Source: Catellatospora coxensis
GTDB lineage: Bacteria > Actinomycetota > Actinomycetes > Mycobacteriales > Micromonosporaceae
DNA length: 54,497 nucleotides
Assembly: GCF_016862635.1 (NCBI RefSeq)
Contig: NZ_BONI01000013.1
Span: forward strand, 1-54,497
Reading direction: 5' to 3'
The translations under genes and the position numbers were made by a program. A model generated the notes under the pieces. It saw only the letters and a list, made by a program, of their open reading frames with translations. It had not been told where the DNA came from and did not search any database. Numbering within the stretch: the stretch's first letter is position 1; each line of letters opens with the position of its first letter. Below are positions 32,760 to 43,050 of the stretch, in pieces.

Positions 32760-33815
32760 TCAGAGCTCGCAGCCGACCAGGACCGGCTCCGGGCGCAGGG
32801 TGACCCCGAACCGCTCGTGCACGCCGTCCCGGATCTCCGCGGCGAGTTCCAGAAGCTCCCCGGTGGTGCCGCCGCCCGGGTGCGTCAGCGCGAGGATGTG
32901 CTTGGACGAGATCGCGACCGGCCCGCGCGTATACCCGGGGGCGAACCCGGCCCGCTCGACCAGCCACGCCGCACTCACCTTCATCACCCCGTCCGCACCC
33001 GGCCAGGCCGGCGGTTCCGCGCCGTCGGCCCGCCGGCGCAGCTCCGTGTACGCCGCGGCGCTCAGCACCGGGTTGGCGAAGAACGGGCCGGCCGAGTCGG
33101 TGTCCGGATCACCCGGGTCGAGCACCATGCCCCTGCCGCGACGCAGCTCCAGCACGGCCTCGCGGGCGGCCGCCGCCGGCACCCGGTCGTTCTCCCCGAC
33201 CCCGAGCAGGCGGGCCAGCTCGGCGTGTCCCACCGGGCCGGACAGCGGGTCGCGGCGCAGCCGGAACGTGACGTCGAGGACGACCCAGCGGTCGCTGTAC
33301 CTGAACAGGCTGTTCCGGTACTCGAAGCGGCAGTCGGCCGGGGTGAACACGTCGATCTCGCCCTCGGTGCGGTCGTACACCGTCACCGACTCGATCGTCT
33401 GCGACACGTCCTGGCCGTACGCGCCGACGTTCTGGATCGGCGTGGCGCCGGCCGCCCCCGGGATGCCGGCCAGGCACTCCACCCCGGCCAGGCCGTCGGC
33501 GACCGTCTGGGCGACACAGTCGTCCCACGGATGACCTGCGGCGACGCGTACCGACACGGCGTCGCCGTGCTCTGCGGTCACCTCGACCCCGGAGGACCGG
33601 ATCAGCAGCACGGTGCCGGGGAAGCCGACGTCGCCGATGACGACGTTGCTGCCCCCGCCGAGGACCAGCAGCGGCTCGTCGGCGCGGGCGGCCTCCTGTA
33701 CGGCCGACACGATGTCGTCCGCGGACTCGGCCGTGACCAGCCGCCCGGCCGGGCCTCCGAGCCCTAGGGTGGTCAGGTCGGCGAGCGCGTGGCGGGCGGG
33801 ACTATTGTCAGACAC
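32760..33815 (-). CDS. murB: UDP-N-acetylmuramate dehydrogenase MurB
   Basis: A 351-residue FAD enzyme reducing UDP-GlcNAc-enolpyruvate in peptidoglycan synthesis. It shows LTTLGLGGPA, VLGGGSNVVIGD, GIPGAAGATPIQNVGAYGQDV with the catalytic-site YGQ, YRNSLFRY, and KVSAAWLVERAGFAPG with the terminal Glu-bearing part. GTG start. Its place near an SDR and mshA matches the arrangement in mycobacteria. Confidence 0.95.
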   Translation of the reverse strand: MSDNSPARHALADLTTLGLGGPAGRLVTAESADDIVSAVQEAARADEPLLVLGGGSNVVIGDVGFPGTVLLIRSSGVEVTAEHGDAVSVRVAAGHPWDDCVAQTVADGLAGVECLAGIPGAAGATPIQNVGAYGQDVSQTIESVTVYDRTEGEIDVFTPADCRFEYRNSLFRYSDRWVVLDVTFRLRRDPLSGPVGHAELARLLGVGENDRVPAAAAREAVLELRRGRGMVLDPGDPDTDSAGPFFANPVLSAAAYTELRRRADGAEPPAWPGADGVMKVSAAWLVERAGFAPGYTRGPVAISSKHILALTHPGGGTTGELLELAAEIRDGVHERFGVTLRPEPVLVGCEL

Positions 33816-33882
33816 GTCACCACACTAGTGCCGCCACTGATCCCGAATGACCAGGTGGGGAAGACGCGATGAGGACGAGGCC

Positions 33883-34641
33883 ATGAGAGCTCACGGCAGC
33901 AAGGAACTCTGGCTGGACTCGCTGCGTGCCGACGCGGCCGCGTTCCGGGCCGTGGCGGGCGAGGCCGAACTGACCGCGATCGTGCCCACCTGTCCGGACT
34001 GGACCGTGCTGAACCTCGTGCACCACCTGGGCGGGGTGTACCGGTGGGTGCGCAGCTTCGCCAGCCGCGGGATCACCAGCGCGCCCGACCCGGCCGCCCG
34101 GCGGCACGACTACCCGGGCGCGGACGAGTCGCTGACCTGGTTCGACGAGGAGTGCAAGAGCCTGCTGGAGCTGCTCGACGCGCTCGACCCGCACATGCCC
34201 GCCTGGAACTGGGCCCCGCAGGCGAAGACGGCCGACTTCTGGCACCGCCGGATGGCGCACGAGACCGCCGTGCACCGCTGGGACATGCAGATGGCGCAGG
34301 GCCTGGCCGAGCCGCTCGACGACCGGCTGGCCGTCGACGGCATCACCGAGGTGCTGGACAGCTGGCTGCCCGCGGGCCGCCGCAAGGGCCCCACCGACCG
34401 GTACGGCGTCGTCCAGCTCACCGCCCCCGAGGAGGGCCAGGAGTGGTTCGTCCGGCTGCGCGGGGAGGGCATCGCCCTGCTCGACACGGACACCCTGCTC
34501 GACGCGGAAGGCCCGGACACCCGCGTGCACGCGTCCGGCCCGGCCAGTGACCTGATGCTCGCCCTGTGGGGCCGGATCGGCTTCGACACGCTCGAGGTGA
34601 GCGGCGACGAGTCGCTGCTGGCCTGCCTGCGCACCGGCTGA
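33883..34641 (+). CDS. maleylpyruvate isomerase-family, mycothiol-dependent-type protein
   Basis: A 252-residue DinB-like four-helix protein of the TIGR03083 family. Metal-ligand candidates are His in LVHHLGGVYRW, Glu/His in MAHETAVHRWDMQ. Known members use mycothiol as cofactor, fitting mshA and mshD nearby. The C-terminal MDMPI_C-like domain is about residues 160-250. ATG 33883 has GAGGACGAGG upstream. The specific substrate is not inferable. Confidence 0.87.
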   Translation: MRAHGSKELWLDSLRADAAAFRAVAGEAELTAIVPTCPDWTVLNLVHHLGGVYRWVRSFASRGITSAPDPAARRHDYPGADESLTWFDEECKSLLELLDALDPHMPAWNWAPQAKTADFWHRRMAHETAVHRWDMQMAQGLAEPLDDRLAVDGITEVLDSWLPAGRRKGPTDRYGVVQLTAPEEGQEWFVRLRGEGIALLDTDTLLDAEGPDTRVHASGPASDLMLALWGRIGFDTLEVSGDESLLACLRTG

Positions 34642-34649
34642 GCGCACCG

Positions 34650-35648
34650 ATGCCCCGGCCGACCCTCGAACAGGTCGCGCAGCGGGCCGGGGTGTCCCGG
34701 GCCACCGTGTCGCGCGTCGTCAACGACTCCCCCACCGTCGCCGAGTCGATCCGCACCGCGGTGCGCCGCGCCATCGACGAGCTGGGGTACGTGCCCAACC
34801 AGGCCGCACGCAGCCTGGTCACCCAGCGCACCGACTCGTTCGCGCTGATCCTGCCGGAGAGCCCGTCCCGGGTGTTCTCCGACGACCAGTTCTTCCCCGG
34901 CATCATCCGCGGCGTCAGCCAGGAGCTGGACTCCGCGGACAAGCAGCTCGTGCTGATGGTGGCGGGCTCGCAGGCCAGCCACGACCGCATCGAGCGGTAC
35001 GCGCTGGCCCGGCACATCGACGGCGTGCTCATCGCCTCGATGCACGGCGCCGACCCGCTGCCCGGCACGCTGGCCCGGATGGGCATCCCGGTGCTGTGCG
35101 GCGGCCGCCCGCTCGGGCCGGTGCGCGTGCCGTACGTGGAGGTCGACAACGTCAACGGCGGCCGGATGGCGGTACGCCACCTGCTGGAGACCGGCCGGAC
35201 CCGGATCGCGACGATCGCCGGCCCGCAGGACATGGTCGCCGGCATCGACCGGCTCACCGGCTACCGGGAAGAGCTGCGCGGCTCCGATCGGCGCTCGATC
35301 GTGGCCGTCGGCGACTTCACCCGCGACTCGGGCGCTGTCGCGATGCGCCAGCTCCTGGAGGACGACCCCGACCTCGACGCCGTCTTCGTCGCCTCCGACC
35401 TGATGGCCCACGGCGCCCTCCAAGCGCTGCAGGCAGCCGGTCGACGCGTCCCCGACGACGTCGCCGTGATCGGCTTCGACGACATCGCCCTGGCCCGCTA
35501 CACCGAGCCCCCGCTGAGCACGGTCCGCCAGCCCATCGTCGGCCAGGGCCGCGAGATGGCCCGCCAGCTGCTCCGCCTCGCCGCCGGCGAGTCCATCGCC
35601 GACAGCGTCATCCTCCCCACCGAACTCGTCATCCGCGGCACGACCTGA
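34650..35648 (+). CDS. LacI-family transcriptional regulator
   Basis: A 332-residue regulator. The N-terminal helix-turn-helix with hinge (TLEQVAQRAGVSRATVSRVVND, GYVPNQAARSLVTQRT) precedes a periplasmic-binding-like effector domain ending in DDVAVIGFDDIALARYTEPPLSTV. It begins 8 bp after the DinB-like gene with the start overlapping its frame, so they may share a transcript. No sugar genes adjoin; the effector is unknown. Confidence 0.92.
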   Translation: MPRPTLEQVAQRAGVSRATVSRVVNDSPTVAESIRTAVRRAIDELGYVPNQAARSLVTQRTDSFALILPESPSRVFSDDQFFPGIIRGVSQELDSADKQLVLMVAGSQASHDRIERYALARHIDGVLIASMHGADPLPGTLARMGIPVLCGGRPLGPVRVPYVEVDNVNGGRMAVRHLLETGRTRIATIAGPQDMVAGIDRLTGYREELRGSDRRSIVAVGDFTRDSGAVAMRQLLEDDPDLDAVFVASDLMAHGALQALQAAGRRVPDDVAVIGFDDIALARYTEPPLSTVRQPIVGQGREMARQLLRLAAGESIADSVILPTELVIRGTT

Positions 35649-35702
35649 GAAGGAAGGGCACCTTCACAACGCTCCGCGTTGTAGAAGGTGCCTCTCTTAA
35701 CG
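35647..35702. repeat. hairpin containing the AAGGAAGGGCACCTTC repeat
   Basis: The left arm AAGGAAGGGCACCTTC with ACAAC pairs with GTTGTAGAAGGTGCCTCTC. It begins at the LacI-type gene's stop and can serve as its terminator. It is an inverted relative of the repeats inside cobD at 27811-27863. Confidence 0.75.
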
Positions 35703-35744
35703 TCGAACAGACCGTGACCTGCGGCGCGGCCCGTCGTGGGCGGG

Positions 35745-37793
<2,049 letters not shown>

Positions 37794-37796
37794 GGG

Positions 37797-38561
37797 CTAC
37801 TGCTCGATCGACAGGCCGAGGGAGCGCCGGGCGAGCAGCGTGCCGCCGGCGACCGCGGCGGGCATGATCAGCACCGCGCCGAGCGGGATCAGGAAGCAGC
37901 AGAACACCGCGACGCCGAAGCCCAACGCGCTGGCCCGGTGCCTGCGCAGCGCCACCCGGCGGTCGGGCAGCCGCAGCCCGCGCCGGTTGAAGGCGACCGC
38001 GACCATCTCCAGCGCCAGGAACCAGCCGCCGACGAACGCGCCCAGCACCGGGATCACCGTCTGGCCGACCACCGGGATGAAACCGCCGGCGAACAGCGGG
38101 ATCGCGATCATCACGGACACCGCCAGCAGCCGCAGCGCGTCGAAGATGCTGCGCCGCAGCTCCTGGTGCCAGGGCAGGTCGACCGCGTCGGGCACGCCGC
38201 CGAAGTCCTCCTCGACCGCCGCGCCGATCGCCTCGTAGAACGGGTCGCCGATCAGCAGCGTCACCGCCGTGTACGACAGGATCGCGACCAGCCCGCTCAC
38301 CCCGACCAGGGCGATCCCGGCGAGCAGGCGCACCGAGTCGCGCAGGCCCTGCGCCCAGTCGTCGGCGAACCAGGTGACCTCGGCCGACAACTCGTCGACG
38401 TAGAAGAACAGCAGTGTGAACAGCCCGGCGAACAGCAGCAGGCTGAGCACAGCGGGGATCAGCCCCAGCAGGATCAGCCGCGGGCTGCGGACGTAGCGCC
38501 CGATACCCCGCAGGAGCAGCCGTACGCCGAAGAAGAACTCTGAGACCGCTCGTCCTGCCAC
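37797..38561 (-). CDS. EI24/CysZ-like membrane protein
   Basis: A 254-residue membrane protein of the EI24 domain family (related to CysZ). It has about four to five hydrophobic segments, including LILLGLIPAVLSLLLFAGLFTLLFF and SGLVAILSYTAVTLLIGDPFYEAIG; GDPFYE is a family mark. Some relatives mediate sulfate uptake, but this is not established for actinobacterial forms. Confidence 0.85.
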   Translation of the reverse strand: MAGRAVSEFFFGVRLLLRGIGRYVRSPRLILLGLIPAVLSLLLFAGLFTLLFFYVDELSAEVTWFADDWAQGLRDSVRLLAGIALVGVSGLVAILSYTAVTLLIGDPFYEAIGAAVEEDFGGVPDAVDLPWHQELRRSIFDALRLLAVSVMIAIPLFAGGFIPVVGQTVIPVLGAFVGGWFLALEMVAVAFNRRGLRLPDRRVALRRHRASALGFGVAVFCCFLIPLGAVLIMPAAVAGGTLLARRSLGLSIEQ

Positions 38562-38633
38562 GAACGGGGAGCCTAGTGGACGCCGGTGGGAAGTCGTAGG
38601 GGTCGGCCGTGCGGGCGGACCGCGACGCGGCGG

Positions 38634-39527
38634 TCAGCCGTTCAGGAAACCGGAGATCCGCTCCCGCAGGTCGGCCCGCTCGTGCCAGAGCACCGACGGC
38701 CGGTTGTAGATGTGCAGGGTCGCCTCCGGCAGCACGCCCGCCAGCTCCTCGGCGACCGACGCCGGGTGCAGGTCGTCGCCGATGCAGCCGATGACCAGCA
38801 CGTGGGCGCTCACGTCGCGGAGCAGGTTGACGTCCGGCACGGGCACCTGGTCGGGCAGGGTGAGCAGGCCGCTGCTCAGGCCGGTGTTCATCAGCGTGTT
38901 GAGGCGCTGGCGCACGTACGCCCAGCCGGAAGCCCCGTTGCGGGCCGACGGCGGGATCTCCTCGACCACGGCGTTGGCCACGGTCGGCAGGTCACCGCTG
39001 CTGATCGCCTCCAGCAGGTTGACCAGCCGGCGGCGGGCCGCCTCGGGCCGCGGCCGGTCGAGCACCGCCGGCAGGAACAGCACCACCTTCTCGAACCGGT
39101 CGGGCGTCTCGGCCAGCAGCCGGCACAGCGCGCCCGCGCCCAGGCTCACCCCCAGGGCCCGGGTGGCGCCCGCCATGTCGGCGATGGCGCGCAGGTCGCG
39201 GGCCAGATCACCGTAGTCCCAGGCACCCCGTGGCGAGCTGGACTCGCCGTGGCCGCGGAACTGGAAGAAGACCCGCTTGCCGGCGACGGCGCTGCCCAGC
39301 GGCCGGGTCTCGGCGATGCCGTGGCCGAGCCCGTGCGCGAACACGGTGACCGGCTCGCCGACACCGGTGCTGAGCCGCTCCAGCTGCACGCCGTGCGGGG
39401 TGTCGACGATCTCGGTGGGCAGCGCGGGCGGGGCGGGGCGGCCGGTGTTGGGGGCGGAGTTGCGCGGCTTGCCGAGGCGTCGGGGGAATCCGTCCGGCGG
39501 GGGCGGCCAGCGCAGATCGTTGATCAC
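38634..39527 (-). CDS. alpha/beta hydrolase
   Basis: A 297-residue protein from GTG 39527. It shows an oxyanion-hole segment FAHGLGHG, nucleophile motif GVSLGAG, acidic residue region VIGCIGDDLHPASVAEEL and a late His in VLWHERADLRERISGF. The first 45 residues are Pro-rich and not part of the fold. The gene starts 4 bp after the DUF2516 gene. Substrate unknown. Confidence 0.85.
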   Translation of the reverse strand: MINDLRWPPPPDGFPRRLGKPRNSAPNTGRPAPPALPTEIVDTPHGVQLERLSTGVGEPVTVFAHGLGHGIAETRPLGSAVAGKRVFFQFRGHGESSSPRGAWDYGDLARDLRAIADMAGATRALGVSLGAGALCRLLAETPDRFEKVVLFLPAVLDRPRPEAARRRLVNLLEAISSGDLPTVANAVVEEIPPSARNGASGWAYVRQRLNTLMNTGLSSGLLTLPDQVPVPDVNLLRDVSAHVLVIGCIGDDLHPASVAEELAGVLPEATLHIYNRPSVLWHERADLRERISGFLNG

Positions 39528-39531
39528 CGAA

Positions 39532-39816
39532 TCACCAGGGTCCCTCGGCGGCCTCGCGCAGGCCGCGGCGCAGATCCAGCAGGTAGTACGCGGCGACGCC
39601 GGCACCGATGAACGCGAAGAAGTTGACACCGGTGAAGAACGTCAGCACGACCAGCAGCACCATCACGAGCAGCCAACCGGCCTTGGGCATGGTGCCGATC
39701 GCGGGGAACGCCTCCTTGCGCCGGATGACGCAGTCGGCGAAAGCCCAGAGCAGGATTCCCAGGATGAAGATCCACAGGATGAAGTCGATCCAGCCCTTGA
39801 TAACGATCGCAGCCAT
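39532..39816 (-). CDS. DUF2516 family membrane protein
   Basis: A 94-residue protein with two or three transmembrane helices (DFILWIFILGILLWAFADCV, WLLVMVLLVVLTFFTGVNFF). The middle FADCVIRRKEAFPAIGTMPKAGW matches the DUF2516 family. In M. tuberculosis the related Rv0476 also follows hbhA. Function unknown. Confidence 0.85.
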   Translation of the reverse strand: MAAIVIKGWIDFILWIFILGILLWAFADCVIRRKEAFPAIGTMPKAGWLLVMVLLVVLTFFTGVNFFAFIGAGVAAYYLLDLRRGLREAAEGPW

Positions 39817-39873
39817 GGCTCACAGCTTAGAACCATCGAGCCCGGCATCCCAGCGGTGACGACGCCGGATACG

Positions 39874-39919
39874 TCTCGTCGCGGCGTGCCGACCGATCGA
39901 TCGGCGCGCCGCGACGAGA
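39874..39919. terminator. hairpin after the HbhA-like gene
   Basis: Arms of 19 bases (39874-39892 and 39901-39919) with one mismatch and an 8-base loop containing CGATCG. It lies 9 bases after the HbhA-like stop and before the DUF2516 gene. Confidence 0.75.
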
Positions 39920-39927
39920 GCGCGGGG

Positions 39928-40437
39928 TCACTTCGCCGCGCGCGGCGGCTTCTTCGCGGCGGGCTTGGCGGCCGGCGGCACGTCCTCCCCCGTCTTGGCC
40001 TCGGCCTTCGCCTCCGCCGTGGGCGCGGACTTGGTCTCGGGCTTGGCGTCGAAGCCCGGCGTCGCGGGCTGCTCCGTGAACGCCTGCTCGCCACGGGCGA
40101 CCAGCGAGTCGTAGAACTTCGTCGCCTTCTCCGCCGCGGTCTGCGTACCCGAGACGATGCTGTCGCGGATCTGCGCCGCGTCGACCTTCGAGGTCAACTC
40201 GGCGGCCTTGCTGGTGGCGAAGGCGCCGTACTCGTTGGCCTTGGCCTTCCACTGCGGCATGTCGGTCTTGGCGGCCTGGTCGGCGAGCTCCGCGGCCTTG
40301 TCGCGCAGCTTGTCGGCCAGCTCGGGCAGCTTGCGCAGCTGCTCGTACGCGATGTCGCCCACGCCCGCGGCGGCGTAGAACGCGCTCGGGTAGGTGCGCT
40401 CGTCGGACTTGCCGGACTTGCTCGACGTCTGGGTCAT
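39928..40437 (-). CDS. heparin-binding hemagglutinin (HbhA)-like protein
   Basis: About 169 residues: a long alpha-helical, coiled-coil-prone core (YEQLRKLPELADKLRDKAAELADQAAK) and an Ala/Lys/Pro-rich tail ending in PPAAKPAAKKPPRAAK. Mycobacterial HbhA has the same design, with a Lys-rich tail that binds heparan sulfate; adhesion is not implied in a soil organism. ATG 40437 is ten bases after AGGAGG; GTG 40443 overlaps the HTH gene stop and is an alternative. HTH-hbhA-DUF2516 order matches Rv0474-Rv0476. Confidence 0.82.
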   Translation of the reverse strand: MTQTSSKSGKSDERTYPSAFYAAAGVGDIAYEQLRKLPELADKLRDKAAELADQAAKTDMPQWKAKANEYGAFATSKAAELTSKVDAAQIRDSIVSGTQTAAEKATKFYDSLVARGEQAFTEQPATPGFDAKPETKSAPTAEAKAEAKTGEDVPPAAKPAAKKPPRAAK

Positions 40438-40439
40438 GG

Positions 40440-40904
40440 TCACTGTTCCTCCTGTGCCTGCTGGCGCACGGCCTTCTTGACCGCCTTCTTGACCGCCGGC
40501 TTCTTCGCCGTGGCGACGGTCGGCTCCACCGGGGCCGCCGCGGGGACGGGCTCCGGGGTGGCGGCCTCTTCGGCGCGCGCGTTCTCGCGTACGAACGTCT
40601 CGTAGATCTGCGTGAGTGACTGTTTCTGCGCGACCGTCAGCAGCGGGTCGGCCGCGATCGCGGTCGGCACGCCCTGGTGGTCGTCAGAGCCGAGCAGCCC
40701 GGCCTTGAGGTACATGGCCGGGGTGGAGACCCGCAGCGCCGCAGCCAGCTGCGCCAGCACCTCGGCGGACGGCTTGCGCAACCCGCGTTCGATCTGGCTC
40801 AGGTACGGATTGCTGATGTTGGCCTGCTCGGCCAGCTGCCGCAGGGAGATGCGGGCGTTCTCCCGCAAGTCCTTGATGAAGGCGCCGATGTCGGGACTCT
40901 GCAC
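40440..40904 (-). CDS. XRE-family regulator with Lys-rich tail
   Basis: About 154 residues. The N-terminal helix-turn-helix (SPDIGAFIKDLRENARISLRQLAEQANISNPYLSQIERGLRKPSAEVLAQLAAAL) is followed by a helical middle and a Pro/Ala/Lys tail (KKPAVKKAVKKAVRQQ) much like that of the HbhA-like protein it precedes. GTG 40904 is used; GTG 40910 is also possible. Probably regulates the hbhA-like operon; an inverted repeat lies upstream. Confidence 0.87.
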   Translation of the reverse strand: MQSPDIGAFIKDLRENARISLRQLAEQANISNPYLSQIERGLRKPSAEVLAQLAAALRVSTPAMYLKAGLLGSDDHQGVPTAIAADPLLTVAQKQSLTQIYETFVRENARAEEAATPEPVPAAAPVEPTVATAKKPAVKKAVKKAVRQQAQEEQ

Positions 40905-40928
40905 GCCCACCAAGCTACCCACGACCGC

Positions 40929-40951
40929 TAGCAACAGCAAGCATATTGCTA
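40929..40951. promoter_or_regulatory. candidate operator upstream of the XRE gene
   Basis: TAGCAA (40929-40934) and TTGCTA (40946-40951) form an inverted repeat with an 11-base spacer containing another AGCAAG. It lies 25-47 bases before the gene, in an AT-richer patch. Autoregulation is inferred. Confidence 0.35.
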
Positions 40952-41032
40952 ACTACCCGCTAGCGACCTACGCCACGCCACAAACCCCCCATTCCCGACC
41001 CACCCCAGCCCAGCCCTTCGCGCCACAACCAC

Positions 41033-41092
41033 GTTGATCATGAACTTATGGCACGGTCACCGGCGTGTCGCCGCCAAAACTTCATGATCAGC
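41033..41092. repeat. palindromic element family 2, copy E
   Basis: GTTGATCATGAACTTATGGC starts at 41033 and an imperfect inverse ends at 41092; the loop CGGCGTGTCGCCG is shared with copy D at 31573-31633. It lies in the gap between the XRE gene and the convergent asparaginase stop. Confidence 0.85.
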
Positions 41093-41094
41093 GC

Positions 41095-41200
41095 AGCACG
41101 GCGCGGCGCGATTAGGCGCGGCGCAGTGCAGTGGGGCGCGGCGCAGTGCGGTGATGCGCAGTGCGGTGAAGCGCGGCGCGCTGAGGCGGTGGCGGCGGCC
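41095..41200. repeat. GC-rich short direct repeats
   Basis: Imperfect tandem copies of GCGCGGCGCAGTGCGGTG and shorter GCGCAGTGCGGTGA fill this stretch, downstream of the asparaginase stop. No gene is evident. With element E they make up the rest of this 312-base non-coding gap. Confidence 0.6.
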
Positions 41201-41216
41201 GTGGCGGTGGAGTGGG

Positions 41217-42164
41217 CTACCAGAGGGGGTGGAGGGCGCCTACGCGGCGGCCGCCGCCGAGGAGGGCGGGTTCGGTGAGGGTGGGGACGTCGACGGGGAT
41301 GCCGAGGCGGCGCAGGGCGGTGATCATGATGGGGCCGCGGCCGCGGGCGGCACCGTCATCGATCTTGATGGCTACCGCGCCCTTGCCGGGTACGGCCGCG
41401 GCCCACACGCCCTCGGCGCCGACCTTGCTGACCAGGCCGGGAACGGCACGCATGAGCTGGGCGTCCTCGCGGTTGGTGCCGCTGACCAGCTCCGGGTACG
41501 CCCGCATCGCGTCGGCGACCGAGCGCTCCAGCGACCCGGGCACGCCCTCGGCGATCCGGCGGAACGCGGTGGCCAGCCCGGTCAGCGACAGCGCGAGCAC
41601 CGGCGCCCCGCACCCGTCGACGCCCATCGCCGCCGCGGACTCGCCCGCGAACTCCTCGATGGTCTCGTTGAGGCGGTGCTGCAGCGGGTGATCGGGCTGG
41701 AAGTAGTCCTCCACGGCCCAGCCGGCGGCGCGGCAGGTGAGCAGCATGCCGGAGTGCTTGCCGGAGCAGTTCATGTAGACCCGCTGCGGGGTGCCGCCGC
41801 TGGCGATCTTCGCGGCGTCGTCCAGGGGCAGGTCGGGCGGGCAGCGCAGGGCGGCTTCGGTGAGCCCGCCGCTGCGCAGCAGGGCGCGTACCCGGGAGAC
41901 GTGGAAGTCCTCGCCGTAGTGGCTGGCGGCGACCAGCGCCAGGTCGGCCGGGTCGGCCAGGCGCAGCCCGGCCCGCAGCATGCCGATGGCCTGCATGGGC
42001 TTGTTGGACGAGCGCGCGAAGATCGGCCCGGTGACGTCACCGGCGGCCGCGACCGGGTTTCCGGCCGCGTCCAGTACGATCACCGACCCGCGGTGCCAGC
42101 CCTCGACGAACCCGCTGCGCTCCACCTCGACGAGCGGCACGCCGCCCTCGTAAACCTTGCCCAT
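41217..42164 (-). CDS. L-asparaginase II family protein
   Basis: A 315-residue protein of the asparaginase II family (PF06089). It contains ERSGFVEGWHRGSVIVLD, ARSSNKPMQAIGML, SHYGEDFHVSRVRALL, NCSGKHSGMLLTC and GVDGCGAPVLALSL, all family signatures. It hydrolyses asparagine or acts on a related amide; members are serine-protease unlike and poorly studied. It is 29 bp downstream of the BKACE gene, and the two are probably co-transcribed. Confidence 0.9.
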   Translation of the reverse strand: MGKVYEGGVPLVEVERSGFVEGWHRGSVIVLDAAGNPVAAAGDVTGPIFARSSNKPMQAIGMLRAGLRLADPADLALVAASHYGEDFHVSRVRALLRSGGLTEAALRCPPDLPLDDAAKIASGGTPQRVYMNCSGKHSGMLLTCRAAGWAVEDYFQPDHPLQHRLNETIEEFAGESAAAMGVDGCGAPVLALSLTGLATAFRRIAEGVPGSLERSVADAMRAYPELVSGTNREDAQLMRAVPGLVSKVGAEGVWAAAVPGKGAVAIKIDDGAARGRGPIMITALRRLGIPVDVPTLTEPALLGGGRRVGALHPLW

Positions 42165-42193
42165 GGTAAGGAACGCTACCGGGGTTTCACATT

Positions 42194-43030
42194 TCAGCGC
42201 GGCGGGATCCCCAGGAGGTTGCGTGCCTCACCCGGCGTCAGCGGGGGCCGCTGCGCCAACCGGGCGAATGCGGACGCGCGGGCGACCAGCTGGGCGTTGG
42301 ACTCGACCGGCTGGCCCTTGGCGTAGGTGACCGTGTCCTCCATGCCGACGCGCAGGTGGCCGCCCGAGCCGAGCGAGGTGAGCAGCACCGGCAGCGTGAA
42401 CCGGCCGATGCCGGTGGCCGAGAACGTGGTGCCTTCGGGCAGGTCGCGCAGGGCCTGCTGGCAGGCGACGAGCGCGGCGGCGGTGCCGGGCATGCCGCCG
42501 GGCACGCCCATCACGAGGTCGACGTGCACGTGGCCGCCGGACGGGAGGCCGTACTTGTCGAGCAGGCGCTGCAGGGCCCACAGGTGGCCGAGGTCGAAGA
42601 TCTCGTACTCGGGCACGACGCCGCGCTCCTGCATGCGGGTGTGCAGGTCGACGATGAACTCCCAGCGGTTCATGAACACGTCGTCGCCGAAGTTGACGGT
42701 GCCCATGGTGCAGCTGGCCATGTCCGGGCCGGCGTCGAGCACGGCCAGCCGGGCGGACTCCGGGTCGTGCACCGAGCCGCCACTGGACAGCTGCACGATC
42801 AGGTCGGTGCTCGAACGCAGCGCGGCGACGGTCTCGCGCAGCCGGACCGGGTCCAGGCTCGGCTTGGCGGCCTCGTCGCGGATGTGCACGTGGATCACGC
42901 TCGCGCCGACGGCCTCGCACTCCTTCGCGGTCGCGACCAGCTCGTCGAGCGTCACCGGCAGGGCGGGGACGTCAGCCTTGGCGGATTCCGCGCCGGTGGG
43001 CGCGACGGTGATCAGAGTGCCGTTCGTCAT
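42194..43030 (-). CDS. BKACE / 3-keto-5-aminohexanoate cleavage enzyme family protein
   Basis: A 278-residue TIM-barrel protein of the beta-keto acid cleavage family (PF05853). The start ITVAPTG leads to the metal ligands HVHIRDE, then VQLSSGGSVHDPESARL, MGTVNFGDDVF, PEYEIFDLGH and HVHVDLVMGVPGGMP. It condenses a beta-keto acid with acetyl-CoA; the substrate cannot be told. ATG start. Confidence 0.9.
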   Translation of the reverse strand: MTNGTLITVAPTGAESAKADVPALPVTLDELVATAKECEAVGASVIHVHIRDEAAKPSLDPVRLRETVAALRSSTDLIVQLSSGGSVHDPESARLAVLDAGPDMASCTMGTVNFGDDVFMNRWEFIVDLHTRMQERGVVPEYEIFDLGHLWALQRLLDKYGLPSGGHVHVDLVMGVPGGMPGTAAALVACQQALRDLPEGTTFSATGIGRFTLPVLLTSLGSGGHLRVGMEDTVTYAKGQPVESNAQLVARASAFARLAQRPPLTPGEARNLLGIPPR

Positions 43031-43050
43031 GCGCGCATCCTGTCATATTT

